Of a stretch of 64,000 bases of DNA, positions 51,038-60,397 are shown piece by piece. Within the stretch, counting starts at the first letter, position 1. Every line of letters begins with the position of its first letter. The stretch comes from an uncultured Bacteroides sp. (lineage in GTDB: Bacteria > Bacteroidota > Bacteroidia > Bacteroidales > Bacteroidaceae), in the NCBI RefSeq assembly GCF_963677715.1, contig NZ_OY782495.1, forward strand, positions 186,001 to 250,000, read 5' to 3'. The notes beneath the pieces were generated by a model that worked only from the letters and a program-made list of their open reading frames with translations, was not told the DNA's origin and made no database searches. Position numbers and translations under genes: made by a program.

Positions 51038-51137
51038 CTACCGCATCAATCTCAAAATCTGGCGAAGAAGAAAGAATATATTTACGCACACTCTCACCAA
51101 CGTATGAACCTAAGCCTGTAATTAAAACCTTGATCAT
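51038..51137 (-). pseudogene. 5' remnant of an epimerase gene cut by the IS
   Basis: The ATG at 51137 opens MIKVLITGLGSYVGESVRKY and continues ILSSPDFEIDAVV to the IS end at 51037. The Rossmann motif TGLGSYVGES identifies an NAD-dependent epimerase/dehydratase. Its N-terminus is unlike that of the intact epimerase at 48028, so the two fragments beside the IS may come from two different genes. Confidence 0.82.
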
Positions 51138-51158
51138 TCTATTTCGTTTAACATTTAA

Positions 51159-51944
51159 TCATTGAAAAATATTTTTTTTTCTCTTAGGGTATCCAAAGAA
51201 ATATCCATACTTAGACCAATAAGTTAATAAGCTATGATAAAAAACCGAAGCACTGCTCTTATTAGATCGAGCACTACGAGTTCCTTTATATTGGATCTTA
51301 ACTTTTGGGTAATAAACTACTTCGTAACCTGACTTACGTATTCTCGTACACCAATCTTCATCTTCAACATACATAAAATAGTCATCGCTCAAACCTTGTG
51401 TTAGTTCATAAACCTTCTTTGGTACCATAATAAATGCTCCAATAATCCAATCGACTGTTTGAGCTTTACTATAGTCCCTAGACCTGTCGAGTAAACATTC
51501 TTTCCTCAAAAGGATACGTTTAACCTGCCTCCACACAAATGATTGTACACTAAGATAATTTCTACAAGAATCTTGAAGTGTTCCCTTTTCATCAATAATT
51601 TGAGGAGCAATCGCACCAATTTCGGGGTGATTTATCAGAAAATTAACCATAGGATCAAGATTCTCATGAAAAGAGCAATCAGGATTCGCTATAATTAAAT
51701 ATTCACCAGTGGCAAGTTTTAAGCCATTATTCATTGCGTAAGCAAATCCACCATTACGCTCATTAAAACTCCATTTTACATCAGGATAAGTTTCAAGAAC
51801 CTTTTTCCTTGTTGTCGCATCATAACAAGAGTTACTAGAAACAATTAATTCAACATTAAATGAAAATCCCTTTTTTAATGACTCTATGCACGTTTTTAAC
51901 TCATCAAGTGAATAATACTCAACAACTACTATAGATATATTCAT
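51159..51944 (-). CDS. Family 2 glycosyltransferase
   Basis: A 261-residue inverting transferase of the rhamnosyltransferase-like kind. MNISIVVVEYYSLDELKTCIESL opens the GT-A fold, LKLATGEYLIIANPDCSF holds the metal-binding DxD-like position (NPD), and GAFIMVPKKVYELTQGLSDDYFMYVEDEDWCTRIRKSGYEVVYYP is the acceptor-side motif with the catalytic ED pair. It overlaps the next gene's stop by 4 bases. Sugar unknown. Confidence 0.9.
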   Translation of the reverse strand: MNISIVVVEYYSLDELKTCIESLKKGFSFNVELIVSSNSCYDATTRKKVLETYPDVKWSFNERNGGFAYAMNNGLKLATGEYLIIANPDCSFHENLDPMVNFLINHPEIGAIAPQIIDEKGTLQDSCRNYLSVQSFVWRQVKRILLRKECLLDRSRDYSKAQTVDWIIGAFIMVPKKVYELTQGLSDDYFMYVEDEDWCTRIRKSGYEVVYYPKVKIQYKGTRSARSNKSSASVFYHSLLTYWSKYGYFFGYPKRKKNIFQ

Positions 51945-53053
51945 AACTTTAAGATTCTCAAAAAATTATTAGCTATCGATAAAGGATTAAATTTCAAAAT
52001 CTGCTGCTGTATTTTGCTTTCTAACGTCTCACGTTGATGCAAAAAAGCAGAAATGCCTTTGGCGAGACTTATTTCATCGGTTGGATCAACCATAATAGCA
52101 GCATTACCTACAACTTCAGGTAGCGATGAATTATTAGAAACTATAGCAGCTTTATGATGGTAAAATCCTTCCAAAGGAGGTATGCCAAATCCTTCATATA
52201 AACTTACATATACTACACCTAGACAATGAGAATATAATATGTCTAAAGTTCTATCATCAGCATAACCAGTAAATATTACGGATTCCTCCATCTTGAGTTT
52301 CTGGACTTCTTCGTAAATAGTAGCAAATCCCCAGCCTTTGTTACCAACGATACATAATTGACAGCCTGGATTTTCTTGCAAGAAATGCGAAAAGGCTCTA
52401 ATAAGTCTTTCAATGTTTTTACCTGGTTGCAAAGTTGCAACAGTTATAAAATACGGCTTAGATAATTGATATCTTTGTATCAGATTAGGATCAGAAAGAC
52501 ATTGAACAACTTGCTCATTATCTCTAATAAAATTATAAATCACATGAACTTTATCTGGAGATACTTTAGTAATCTGACAAATATCTTTTTTACTATTATT
52601 AGAAACAGTTACTATCATGGAAGAAAGCTTGGCAGCTAGCATTGTTTCGAATTTCAACAATCTCAACTTTAATGCTCCGTATTTTTTATTGAGCATAAAA
52701 GGAACCATATCATGGATAGTAACAATCTGCTTAGAGGGCGAAAATAATAAAGGTATGGTCATGTATGGGGTAAACAGAAAATTTGCTTTCTTAAGCTTTA
52801 ATCTAAATAAAGTATGCTCGTATAATCGTCTTATCATTGCAGATTTCATATCAGGTACCCTTACAATTTCAGCATCTTTAGGTAAATTAAAGCCACTAAA
52901 ATCAAATGAATTTTGAGCATAAAATATAAAGTGATAATCTTTATTATTACATTCATGCAATTGGCTAAATAATCTCTTAGTATAGATTAAAGTACCAACA
53001 GATTTATTTGAAGAAAAACCTATTAAATTAACATTAATAATCATTTTGATCAT
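51941..53053 (-). CDS. Family 4 glycosyltransferase
   Basis: A 370-residue GT-B transferase. The donor half shows PYFITVATLQPGKNIERLIRAF, CIVGNKGWGF and the EX7E motif in VYVSLYEGFGIPPLEGF. The first half has VTIHDMVPFMLNKKYG. These match WbdA/mannosyltransferase B-like enzymes. Coupled by 4-base overlaps to the polymerase gene upstream and the GT2 gene downstream. Starts at 53053 or 53044 are both possible. Confidence 0.9.
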   Translation of the reverse strand: MIKMIINVNLIGFSSNKSVGTLIYTKRLFSQLHECNNKDYHFIFYAQNSFDFSGFNLPKDAEIVRVPDMKSAMIRRLYEHTLFRLKLKKANFLFTPYMTIPLLFSPSKQIVTIHDMVPFMLNKKYGALKLRLLKFETMLAAKLSSMIVTVSNNSKKDICQITKVSPDKVHVIYNFIRDNEQVVQCLSDPNLIQRYQLSKPYFITVATLQPGKNIERLIRAFSHFLQENPGCQLCIVGNKGWGFATIYEEVQKLKMEESVIFTGYADDRTLDILYSHCLGVVYVSLYEGFGIPPLEGFYHHKAAIVSNNSSLPEVVGNAAIMVDPTDEISLAKGISAFLHQRETLESKIQQQILKFNPLSIANNFLRILKL

Positions 53054-54222
53054 ACTTTCAAACTATTAAAACTACTTTCATTTTTCCCTTTTTGACGCAT
53101 ATTTAATAAATAATAAAACAAATAGTGGAAGACGATTAAAGCTGTAAAAGTTGCGAGTGAACCTTTTACCGTATCAAATAAGAGTGATAAACAGATGAGA
53201 CTCAAAGGGGAATGAATACGATAGAAAGTATTTACACTCTTTCTATAAATCCAGAATATTAATAATGTATAAACTATAGGTCCTAAAATTGGATGCATTA
53301 AATATGCATCAGATAAATAGAAGAAGCCTCCCATTGGATAATAAATTCTACCCGAGCTGGAAATCAAATCTTCAAAAGTAGGAAGATTACCACCAATACG
53401 GATAATATCTAAAAACCAATTTATAGACTCATTAAATAACATAAAAAACTGACTAATCGAATAACCTTTTGAAGATGTATATTCAATAGCCTGTACCAAC
53501 CCATGCGAACCTAATAGACCTTCTCCAAAAATTGGGTATAATAAATTTGTAAAGTCCTCACCATTACGGATTGACCCTAATACAAGTAAAGCAACTATAC
53601 CCGCAATAATAAACATCATTGTCTTTTTGGTCGGCTTCATGTTGTAAACAAATGCAACAATCAGAATTAATGCATTTGTTCTTTGAGTACTAACAAATGT
53701 TACAACCATAAAGAGTAGCAATACCAATAGTTTCCATTTTTGCTTTATGCTTTTTGTAAGGAAAATCACGACTGAAAGTACCGTTAAGATATTTCGCATA
53801 AACGCAGCCATGGATGCACTCTCTGCACCTTCGCCCGTTGACCAATTAGAATTCAAATTATAATAAAAGGCAATAGGAAAAAATATCGCATATAATATGA
53901 TTGACGTTTTAACTTTTGGAACACTGCAATATACATTTGATTCTCTAATTATTGGAAAATTCCTCAAGCAAAATGCGAATGTTATTAATGCAATTGATGC
54001 TGTTTGCAAAACAATGGAAGCGATTTCATCCGTTGATCTATTGAATGACATATTCTCACTGAATCTTGTACTTATAAAAGAAGAATAAGTAAGATAAATC
54101 GAGAGGGGATATAACAACAAAAGTGCCCAATACACATATACAAATACGTTGTTAATTTGTAGATGTGCTTTTTTAATTGAACTCCAAAAAAAATAATTGG
54201 CTAAACAATAAGCAACAATCAT
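53050..54222 (-). CDS. Wzy-like polysaccharide polymerase
   Basis: A 390-residue protein with about ten TM helices and a large hydrophilic loop in the second half, the layout of O-antigen or capsule polymerases. Sequence landmarks are FVSTQRTNALILIVAFVYNMKPT and GGFFYLSDAYLMHPILGPIVY. It would link repeat units in the periplasm after flipping. Its overlap with the GT4 gene ties it to the capsule operon. Assignment rests on topology and context, as is usual for Wzy. Confidence 0.78.
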   Translation of the reverse strand: MIVAYCLANYFFWSSIKKAHLQINNVFVYVYWALLLLYPLSIYLTYSSFISTRFSENMSFNRSTDEIASIVLQTASIALITFAFCLRNFPIIRESNVYCSVPKVKTSIILYAIFFPIAFYYNLNSNWSTGEGAESASMAAFMRNILTVLSVVIFLTKSIKQKWKLLVLLLFMVVTFVSTQRTNALILIVAFVYNMKPTKKTMMFIIAGIVALLVLGSIRNGEDFTNLLYPIFGEGLLGSHGLVQAIEYTSSKGYSISQFFMLFNESINWFLDIIRIGGNLPTFEDLISSSGRIYYPMGGFFYLSDAYLMHPILGPIVYTLLIFWIYRKSVNTFYRIHSPLSLICLSLLFDTVKGSLATFTALIVFHYLFYYLLNMRQKGKNESSFNSLKV

Positions 54223-54236
54223 AGTTATGGAAGTAA

Positions 54237-55526
54237 TTAAAGATTATTTTTAAGATAATTCTTGTCTACCAAATGAATTTGAGATTCAAATCTAGAATAA
54301 TAACGCATAAGTTTCATTAACTGCATGTATCTACTAACACCTATTATTTTTAAAACAATTCGTGATAACATGTTCAGATAATAAAGCTGTTTTCCATATG
54401 TACTACTTACATCTTCTTGTTTCATTTTTGGGATGGAAGTAGAATTCTCACTCGGAATCAATCTACTAGAAGAGAGTACTTTAAAGTAGTTCGAATTAGC
54501 ATCAAATGGATTATTCACGTCATGGCCCTTTTCCACTAAAGAACGATATATTCTTCTATGATATGGCTGAATGTTTATTCCATTAGAGAATACTGAATAA
54601 GAATAATTCAATTTTATGTATGTCAGAAATAGTTCTTTATTCTTAATTAGGAAGTCCTTATAATAATTCAATATACTGTGAATATCATCATAATCTGCAA
54701 TCAATTTTATATTTTTTTGTTCGACAACATTACCAATTAAAGATTTGTAGTTATATCCAGAATAGTGGACAAACAAAAGTATATTCTCAACAGAATCACC
54801 AGAAATACGATTCTTTACATAAAATGTGTTATCTTTCTCTATAACACGTCTCTCATAAAAATTCCATGGCGCAAGATTACATCCTAAGTGTCGATCGATT
54901 TTCACTTTTGTCTCAAAAAAGCATGGTAGAAAATCTATCCATCTTTGATCATAAAAATAACTTTTATTGATATCAACGAAACACTTATTTTCCAATCTAT
55001 TCTGCCACCATTTTAACATTAATCTCGAATTATCATCATTGTGAACACCAATGAAACCGAGATTATACAAGCCAGAAAAGAGAAGCCCTTCTTCGGTTAT
55101 CTGGCCTGAAAATTTTTCTTCGATAGAAGTAACATGAGGCGTTATTACCATCGAGTGGTTACTCAATTCATTCCATATATGATCGAGTTTATTAAATACT
55201 AGAATGTCGGGATCCATATATAAAACATTGTCACATTTTTTATTATTGAATACCCATTCTAAACAATATGGTTTAATTGATGTACACAATTCTGTCAAAT
55301 CATATTGAAAGGACATTTTATCCCATGTCTCGGTAGGTATATTCAAGACATCTTTTGAGATATAAACATTAGACGGGATATTATATTCTTTTTTCTCATC
55401 ATCTGAAAATTCATCAGCCACAAATATATAAAAATCAACATCAGGATTTGCCGCTTTTATCGATTCACCTAATATGCTTGATAGGCCGATATAATTTTTG
55501 GCACAAATTGTAATTATCGCATTCAT
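54237..55526 (-). CDS. Putative glycosyltransferase (GT-A, DxD-containing)
   Basis: A 429-residue protein. MNAIITICAKNYIGLSSILGESIKAANPDVDFYIFVADE opens like GT-A enzymes that act on sugars (GT8-like), and VLYMDPDILVF near residue 100 carries the metal-binding DPD. A long C-terminal part contains LFVHYSGYNYKSL. No TM helices are seen. The start ATG lies 2 bases after the restored stop of the frameshifted acetyltransferase. Donor and acceptor are unknown. Confidence 0.72.
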   Translation of the reverse strand: MNAIITICAKNYIGLSSILGESIKAANPDVDFYIFVADEFSDDEKKEYNIPSNVYISKDVLNIPTETWDKMSFQYDLTELCTSIKPYCLEWVFNNKKCDNVLYMDPDILVFNKLDHIWNELSNHSMVITPHVTSIEEKFSGQITEEGLLFSGLYNLGFIGVHNDDNSRLMLKWWQNRLENKCFVDINKSYFYDQRWIDFLPCFFETKVKIDRHLGCNLAPWNFYERRVIEKDNTFYVKNRISGDSVENILLFVHYSGYNYKSLIGNVVEQKNIKLIADYDDIHSILNYYKDFLIKNKELFLTYIKLNYSYSVFSNGINIQPYHRRIYRSLVEKGHDVNNPFDANSNYFKVLSSSRLIPSENSTSIPKMKQEDVSSTYGKQLYYLNMLSRIVLKIIGVSRYMQLMKLMRYYSRFESQIHLVDKNYLKNNL

Positions 55527-55528
55527 AT

Positions 55529-56154
55529 TTATTCTATATTTTTATTAACAATAACGTTAGGATTACCATATACAACACTATTATTTGGGACATCCTTTGT
55601 AACAACACAATAGCAGCAATAACAGCTCCATCTCCAATTTGTACTCCTGGAAGGATTGTTGCCTTATCACCTATCCATACATTACTCCCAATAACTACAG
55701 GACCTTTAGATAATAATTCTCTTTCAATTGGTGGATAATTAAGAGATCCTAAAGAGGTGTCTCCATGTGAATTATCAATGATTGTAACCCATTTTCCAGT
55801 TAACACCCCATCACCTATAGTAATCTTATTTATGCATGATATATGATTAAATGCACCAATAGCACAATCTTTTCCTATAATAATTTGTGGATTATATTTT
55901 TGATTTCCATAAGAATCCCACGCTGTTAAGTATGTATCGTGAAGAATACAGGTTCCTTCTCCGATCGAAATATACTTCTCCCCTAACAAAAACCCCATCC
56001 TCTCGAAACGAACGGTATGATGACATTCTTTAAAAGCAGGTATCATCCAAAGAGACCTTACCCTAGATAAGAGAAACAATACCCTTCTATGAATTTTATA
56101 TGGATAAACGTGTTTTTGTAATAAAACAAAAAAAGGTAGAAGTAATTTAATCAT
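55529..56154 (-). pseudogene. CatB/WbbJ-type hexapeptide acetyltransferase with a frameshift
   Basis: The frame from 56154 reads a left-handed beta-helix acyltransferase (VRFERMGFLLGEKYISIGEGTCILHDTYLTAWDSYGNQKYNPQIIIGKDCAIGAFNHI, then GSNVWIGDKATILPGVQIGDGAVIAA) as far as about 55611. It then turns into a low-complexity tail and stops at 55534. In another frame the next codons read CVVTKDVPNNSVVYGNP, then NVIVNKNIE and a stop at 55529, the expected C-terminus. One missing A in GCTAATTG would explain it. It may be inactive, or active with a changed tail. Confidence 0.85.
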
Positions 56155-57448
56155 TTTTTCTATATTTATTATATATGTTTATTATATGATCTGCTTGTGC
56201 AGCATATAAACAACATTGCAATGCGTTATTTCTACAATTATTTGACATTTTTTTATATACGTCTCGATCTAAATGCATCATATCATACATTGCTTTTGCC
56301 AAACCATTCGTATCTTTTAATGGTACGCAAATACCTGTCCCTCTATCCTTTATCAGTTCTTTTACAGATCCCATGTCGAATCCGACAACAGGCGTTCCAC
56401 AGCATAAACTCTGGCCAACCATCATCGGACCAGCATCATTCACAGAAGGACATACAAAGAACGAAGCTATAGAGAAAATTTGCGGGAGCTTATCCATTGG
56501 GACATATCCCAAATTATAAGAATCAAAAGGAATCTTTTCCTTTATCTTTTCATATTCTTTTCCTGCCATCAAAACTAAAATTTCATTCACAGAGTCAACC
56601 ATCTTTTTTAAGAGAGCAAATGATTCCAAAAGATAATCTACGCCTTTTTTCTTATCCGCTAGATTTTGACTTGCAAAGAAAATAATATGCTTCTTTGATT
56701 CTGGAATATGATAGGTATTTCTATATAATGAAGGATCAAGAGGTTTAAAAACATCAGTATTAATAATTGCACTTCCTGTTCCAAGTTCACATCTCACATT
56801 TTTTAACAGATATGATCTTTTATAAAAGTCCATCATATAGAGGTTTCCATAAACAATTGGCTGCACTTTGTCATATACTTCCTTTCTATATCTAACGTTC
56901 CATGCTGTATAATCGTTTATATCATTAGACTCAAAAGCTGGGCAACATCCACAGCCAGTCATATAATTATCACAACCATTAGTAAAATGACATCCTCCGC
57001 TCATATGAGAATAATCTACTCCTAAAAATTGAATCTGACAATGTAGCTTATCATAAATTTTATCAATTGTTTTAAAGCTTATCATGTCTTGCCAAAATAC
57101 GACTAAAACAAGATCGTAAGTTTTTTTGATATTCTTTAAAACCATTGATACAGGAACAGGAGGAGCATTTTCCTTGTCATAACTAAAAAAATAGCCTTCT
57201 TTCAATGGTTTACGTCTGCACAGAAACTTTAAAAATTTCCTTGCTATCCCATAAAAGAACAACCCAATACCTTCCTTCTTTAAGACATATTTAATATCCT
57301 CTCTATTCGGCTCGGGATATTTTAGAAGTAAATCTACATCACACCCCTTTTCTTTTAAAGCGGAATAATATTGATCTGCTATTAATGCTGGTCCTTGTTT
57401 TAATGAACAGCTACTTAATATTAGAATCCTAGGAGTTTTACTTTGCAT
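56147..57448 (-). CDS. Family 4 glycosyltransferase with cysteine-rich insert
   Basis: About 433 residues. The second half has the GT-B donor site: IIFFASQNLADKKKGVDYLLESF, LVLMAGKEYE and FFVCPSVNDAGPMMVGQSLCCGTPVVGFDMGSVKELI. The first half includes YSHMSGGCHFTNGCDNYMTGCGCCPAF, a cysteine cluster seen in WcaC-like colanic-acid transferases. I prefer the ATG at 57448; 57460 adds four residues. It overlaps the WecE gene upstream and the acetyltransferase downstream by 8 bases. Confidence 0.88.
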   Translation of the reverse strand: MQSKTPRILILSSCSLKQGPALIADQYYSALKEKGCDVDLLLKYPEPNREDIKYVLKKEGIGLFFYGIARKFLKFLCRRKPLKEGYFFSYDKENAPPVPVSMVLKNIKKTYDLVLVVFWQDMISFKTIDKIYDKLHCQIQFLGVDYSHMSGGCHFTNGCDNYMTGCGCCPAFESNDINDYTAWNVRYRKEVYDKVQPIVYGNLYMMDFYKRSYLLKNVRCELGTGSAIINTDVFKPLDPSLYRNTYHIPESKKHIIFFASQNLADKKKGVDYLLESFALLKKMVDSVNEILVLMAGKEYEKIKEKIPFDSYNLGYVPMDKLPQIFSIASFFVCPSVNDAGPMMVGQSLCCGTPVVGFDMGSVKELIKDRGTGICVPLKDTNGLAKAMYDMMHLDRDVYKKMSNNCRNNALQCCLYAAQADHIINIYNKYRKND

Positions 57449-58571
57449 AAAATTCTTCAATCGTGGTAATAATGTAGCTTACCTCGTCATTGCTTAATTC
57501 AAAAAACATTGGCAATCTTACCAAGCAATCAGCAAAATGATCACAATTAAGAAGCTCTGGTCTTTCTGAATAATGCTCAGTGTAAAAATCGCTTTTATGT
57601 AAAGATAGGTAATGGAATGGTGCAGTGATACCTTTCTCTTTGAGATGAGCAATTAGATTTGTTCTTTCGTCAAGGTTTCGGCAAACCAAATAAAACATAT
57701 GTGCATTATTTGTCACGTAAGTAGGAATATCAGGCATATTAAAGCAACCTTCTAATGCTAATTTATTAAGACCATCAAAATATTGATTCCATATTTCTTT
57801 TCTGCGATTCTGAATTGAAGTTAGTTCCTCTAGCTGTGCCAAAAGGAATGCAGCATTGATTTCCGCTGGTAGAAAAGAAGAGCCTGTATCAACCCAGCCG
57901 TATTTATTAACCATTCCACGGAAGAATTCTGCACGATTAGTTCCCTTTTCCCATATGATCTCAGCTCTACGAACAAACTGCTCATTATTTACTACAAGAA
58001 GGCCACCTTCTCCTCCAGCTGTAATATTCTTTGTTTCATGGAAGCTAACGCAACCAAAGTCACCTATACCTCCTAGAGGGCGGCCTTTGTAAAACGAATC
58101 AAGTCCTTGAGCATTATCTTCAACAACGAGGATACCATGCTTATGAGCTATTTCCATAATAAGATCCATATCACAAGCGACACCAGCATAATGAACAGGT
58201 ACAATAACTTTCGTCTTCTCTGTGATCAAATCCTCTAACTTATCAGGATCAATATTTGGATTATTAGAATAACTATCAGCAAAGATTATGTGGGCGCCTT
58301 CGCGAACAAAAGCCAACGCTGATGATACAAACGTATATGAAGGTACGATTACCTCATCACCAGGCTTGATGTCACAAAGAATAGCAGCCATCTCAAGAGC
58401 ATCAGATCCTGATGTTGTTAATATAGCTTTTTTGAAACCATAGCGATTCTCAAAGAATTGCTGACATTTCTTTGTAAAAACTCCATTACCTGACAGTTTT
58501 CCGGTATGAACTGCCTGATACATATAATGAGCTTCCTTACCGGTAAGGAATGGCTTGTTAAATGGAATCAT
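57438..58571 (-). CDS. wecE: WecE-type dTDP-4-amino-4,6-dideoxygalactose transaminase
   Basis: A 377-residue DegT/DnrJ/EryC1 aminotransferase, nearly the length of E. coli WecE. MIPFNKPFLTGKEAHYM, CDIKPGDEVIVPSYTFVSSA, KTKVIVPVHYAGVACDMD, VVEDNAQGLDSFYKGR and SFHETKNITAGGEGG (with the PLP lysine) match WecE closely. It would form TDP-Fuc4N from TDP-4-keto-6-deoxyglucose. With the NeuD/PglD-like acetyltransferase next door, the repeat unit may contain an N-acetylated 4-amino-6-deoxy sugar. dTDP-glucose genes (rmlAB) are not in the window. Confidence 0.9.
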   Translation of the reverse strand: MIPFNKPFLTGKEAHYMYQAVHTGKLSGNGVFTKKCQQFFENRYGFKKAILTTSGSDALEMAAILCDIKPGDEVIVPSYTFVSSALAFVREGAHIIFADSYSNNPNIDPDKLEDLITEKTKVIVPVHYAGVACDMDLIMEIAHKHGILVVEDNAQGLDSFYKGRPLGGIGDFGCVSFHETKNITAGGEGGLLVVNNEQFVRRAEIIWEKGTNRAEFFRGMVNKYGWVDTGSSFLPAEINAAFLLAQLEELTSIQNRRKEIWNQYFDGLNKLALEGCFNMPDIPTYVTNNAHMFYLVCRNLDERTNLIAHLKEKGITAPFHYLSLHKSDFYTEHYSERPELLNCDHFADCLVRLPMFFELSNDEVSYIITTIEEFYAK

Positions 58572-58580
58572 ATTCGATAT

Positions 58581-59231
58581 TTATTTATAATTTACTATTT
58601 CTTTTTTAAATTTTGCAGGTACTCCTGCATATAATCCTTTTTTATCACAATCACTAATTACAACGGCCCCACCCGCAATTGTTATGTCATCAGCAATAAC
58701 AACATCATCGATAATTGTTGCATTTATCCCTACAAAGCATCGAGAAGATATATTAACATTACCAGCAATTGCACTACGTGGTGATAAATATGAATGAGAT
58801 CCAATAATTGAGTTATGAGATATACAAACTCCTAAATTGAGTAATACATTACAACCAATAGATACATTTTCATCAATAATGGACCCAGCATATAAAACAC
58901 ATCCTTCACCAACACATGCCGTTTTATCAATTATGCACGAAGGATCTATTAGAGTTGCAAAAGGAATATTATAGATAATTTTATAATTTTCATAAACATA
59001 TTCCCTGAATGCAAAATGCTTATAACCAATACCACATACAAGATGACTAAAAGTACCTTTTTTAAAACTATCAATAATATTATTGATTCCCCCCAAAATC
59101 TGATAGCCATGGATAAAAGTACCAGGTGACATAGAATCATCAAAATAGCCCACTATTTTATATCCGATCTTTTCTGCCAAATGAGCTATCTGAACACCTA
59201 ACGCTCCTGCGCCAATTATTGCTAGATTCAT
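58581..59231 (-). CDS. NeuD/PglD-like sugar O- or N-acetyltransferase
   Basis: A 216-residue protein. A short Rossmann-like N-terminal domain (MNLAIIGAGALGVQIAHLAEK, then IVGYFDD) is followed by a hexapeptide beta-helix (CIIDKTACVGEGCVLYAGSIIDENVSIG, NLGVCISHNSIIGSHSYLSPRSAIAGNV) and the end LYAGVPAKFKKE. Family members acetylate the 4-amino group of UDP- or TDP-4-amino sugars, or sialic acid. The WecE gene 9 bases downstream favours a 4-amino sugar. It overlaps the ATP-grasp gene by 4 bases. Confidence 0.87.
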   Translation of the reverse strand: MNLAIIGAGALGVQIAHLAEKIGYKIVGYFDDSMSPGTFIHGYQILGGINNIIDSFKKGTFSHLVCGIGYKHFAFREYVYENYKIIYNIPFATLIDPSCIIDKTACVGEGCVLYAGSIIDENVSIGCNVLLNLGVCISHNSIIGSHSYLSPRSAIAGNVNISSRCFVGINATIIDDVVIADDITIAGGAVVISDCDKKGLYAGVPAKFKKEIVNYK

Positions 59232-60361
59232 AATGTAAACTTACTATCTGATTGATACAAGAAATATCCACTTCTATCTGAACTACATGTCACATTCCGT
59301 AATTCCTTATCTGTTATTTTTGATTCAATAATCTCAGAATAATTATTAGTATTATTGATTATTGGTAAGATATGCTTTGTCTCCTCGCATAAAAAATAAA
59401 CACCAGAATATTTATTAAAAATCTTCTTTGGTTCCTCAAATTTTCCAAAAGCTACTTCTATAACACCTCTTACAAAATCATAACCAGTTGAAAGACGAAC
59501 AAGATCAGAACCAATAAAATCGCCTCCCATTCGTCCACTGATCTCCATAACAGCGATCCTCCCTTTATTAGTAATCTTATATTCTGCATGCGAAGCACCA
59601 TCTGTTAAACCAAGTGAAGTAAGAGCATTTTTAGTAATATCATAAATCTTATTAAAAATATCTTCTGGCAATGTCGATGGCTGATGATGTTCGAGCTCAA
59701 CAAAATGAGGTGCCTCTGTCGTAACCTTGTCTGTAATCTGCAATGGATAATGCTTACCCTGATACGAGATAAACTCTACACTTATTTCACGCCCTTCGAT
59801 AAATTCCTCAACCATAGCTTCCCTCTTAAAGGATTTATCCAGAGCAACATTAATAGCGGAAAGTAAATCTTTTTTGCAAGATACCTTAGAAACACCTAGC
59901 GACCCCGAACGATCAGAAGGCTTTACTATCAATGGATATGACATCATTTCCAAATCCTTCATGAATTGGTTATCTTTAATAAGATCATCTGTTACCATAT
60001 TATATAATGGACATGGAATGCCTGCCTTCATAAATGCATTACGCATAAGAAACTTATTATTAGCACGTACTGCTGATTCATAATTATTGCCTACAAGACC
60101 CATTTTGTTAGCAACATAAGCAACAGTAGGGGCAGCGACATCGCTGGCAATAGTACAAATTCCATTAATTTTCTCTTCTTGACAGATTTGTAGAATAGCA
60201 TCCTTCTCCACAATAGAAATAGGATAAAACTTATCACATATATCTGCACATGTTGATCCTTCTTTCCATGCAAAACAAATAGTATACAATCCCATTGCTT
60301 TTGCTTTTTTAACTAAAGGTTCCTGAAGGTATGAAGCACCAATTATTGCTATTTTTTTCAT
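59228..60361 (-). CDS. ATP-grasp enzyme of the capsule locus
   Basis: A 377-residue ATP-grasp protein. The pre-ATP-grasp domain starts MKKIAIIGASYLQEPLVKKAKAMG. The ATP-grasp core contains YPLIVKPSDRSGSLGVSKV, VEEFIEGREISVEFISYQGK and AVMEISGRMGGDFIGSDLVRLSTGYDF. Such enzymes join a carboxylate to an amine, so it may add an amino acid to a sugar acid or an amino sugar of the polysaccharide. Substrates are not shown by the sequence. Confidence 0.85.
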   Translation of the reverse strand: MKKIAIIGASYLQEPLVKKAKAMGLYTICFAWKEGSTCADICDKFYPISIVEKDAILQICQEEKINGICTIASDVAAPTVAYVANKMGLVGNNYESAVRANNKFLMRNAFMKAGIPCPLYNMVTDDLIKDNQFMKDLEMMSYPLIVKPSDRSGSLGVSKVSCKKDLLSAINVALDKSFKREAMVEEFIEGREISVEFISYQGKHYPLQITDKVTTEAPHFVELEHHQPSTLPEDIFNKIYDITKNALTSLGLTDGASHAEYKITNKGRIAVMEISGRMGGDFIGSDLVRLSTGYDFVRGVIEVAFGKFEEPKKIFNKYSGVYFLCEETKHILPIINNTNNYSEIIESKITDKELRNVTCSSDRSGYFLYQSDSKFTL

Positions 60362-60397
60362 ATTTTTTAATAATATAATTTACGAAAGCTGGATATT

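Noticed and set aside
50053-51040. Three-base target duplication ACT flanking the IS
   Set aside because: It only appears if the terminal TG/CA bases are left out of the element. The flanks also belong to incomplete genes, so a match of three bases is likely chance.
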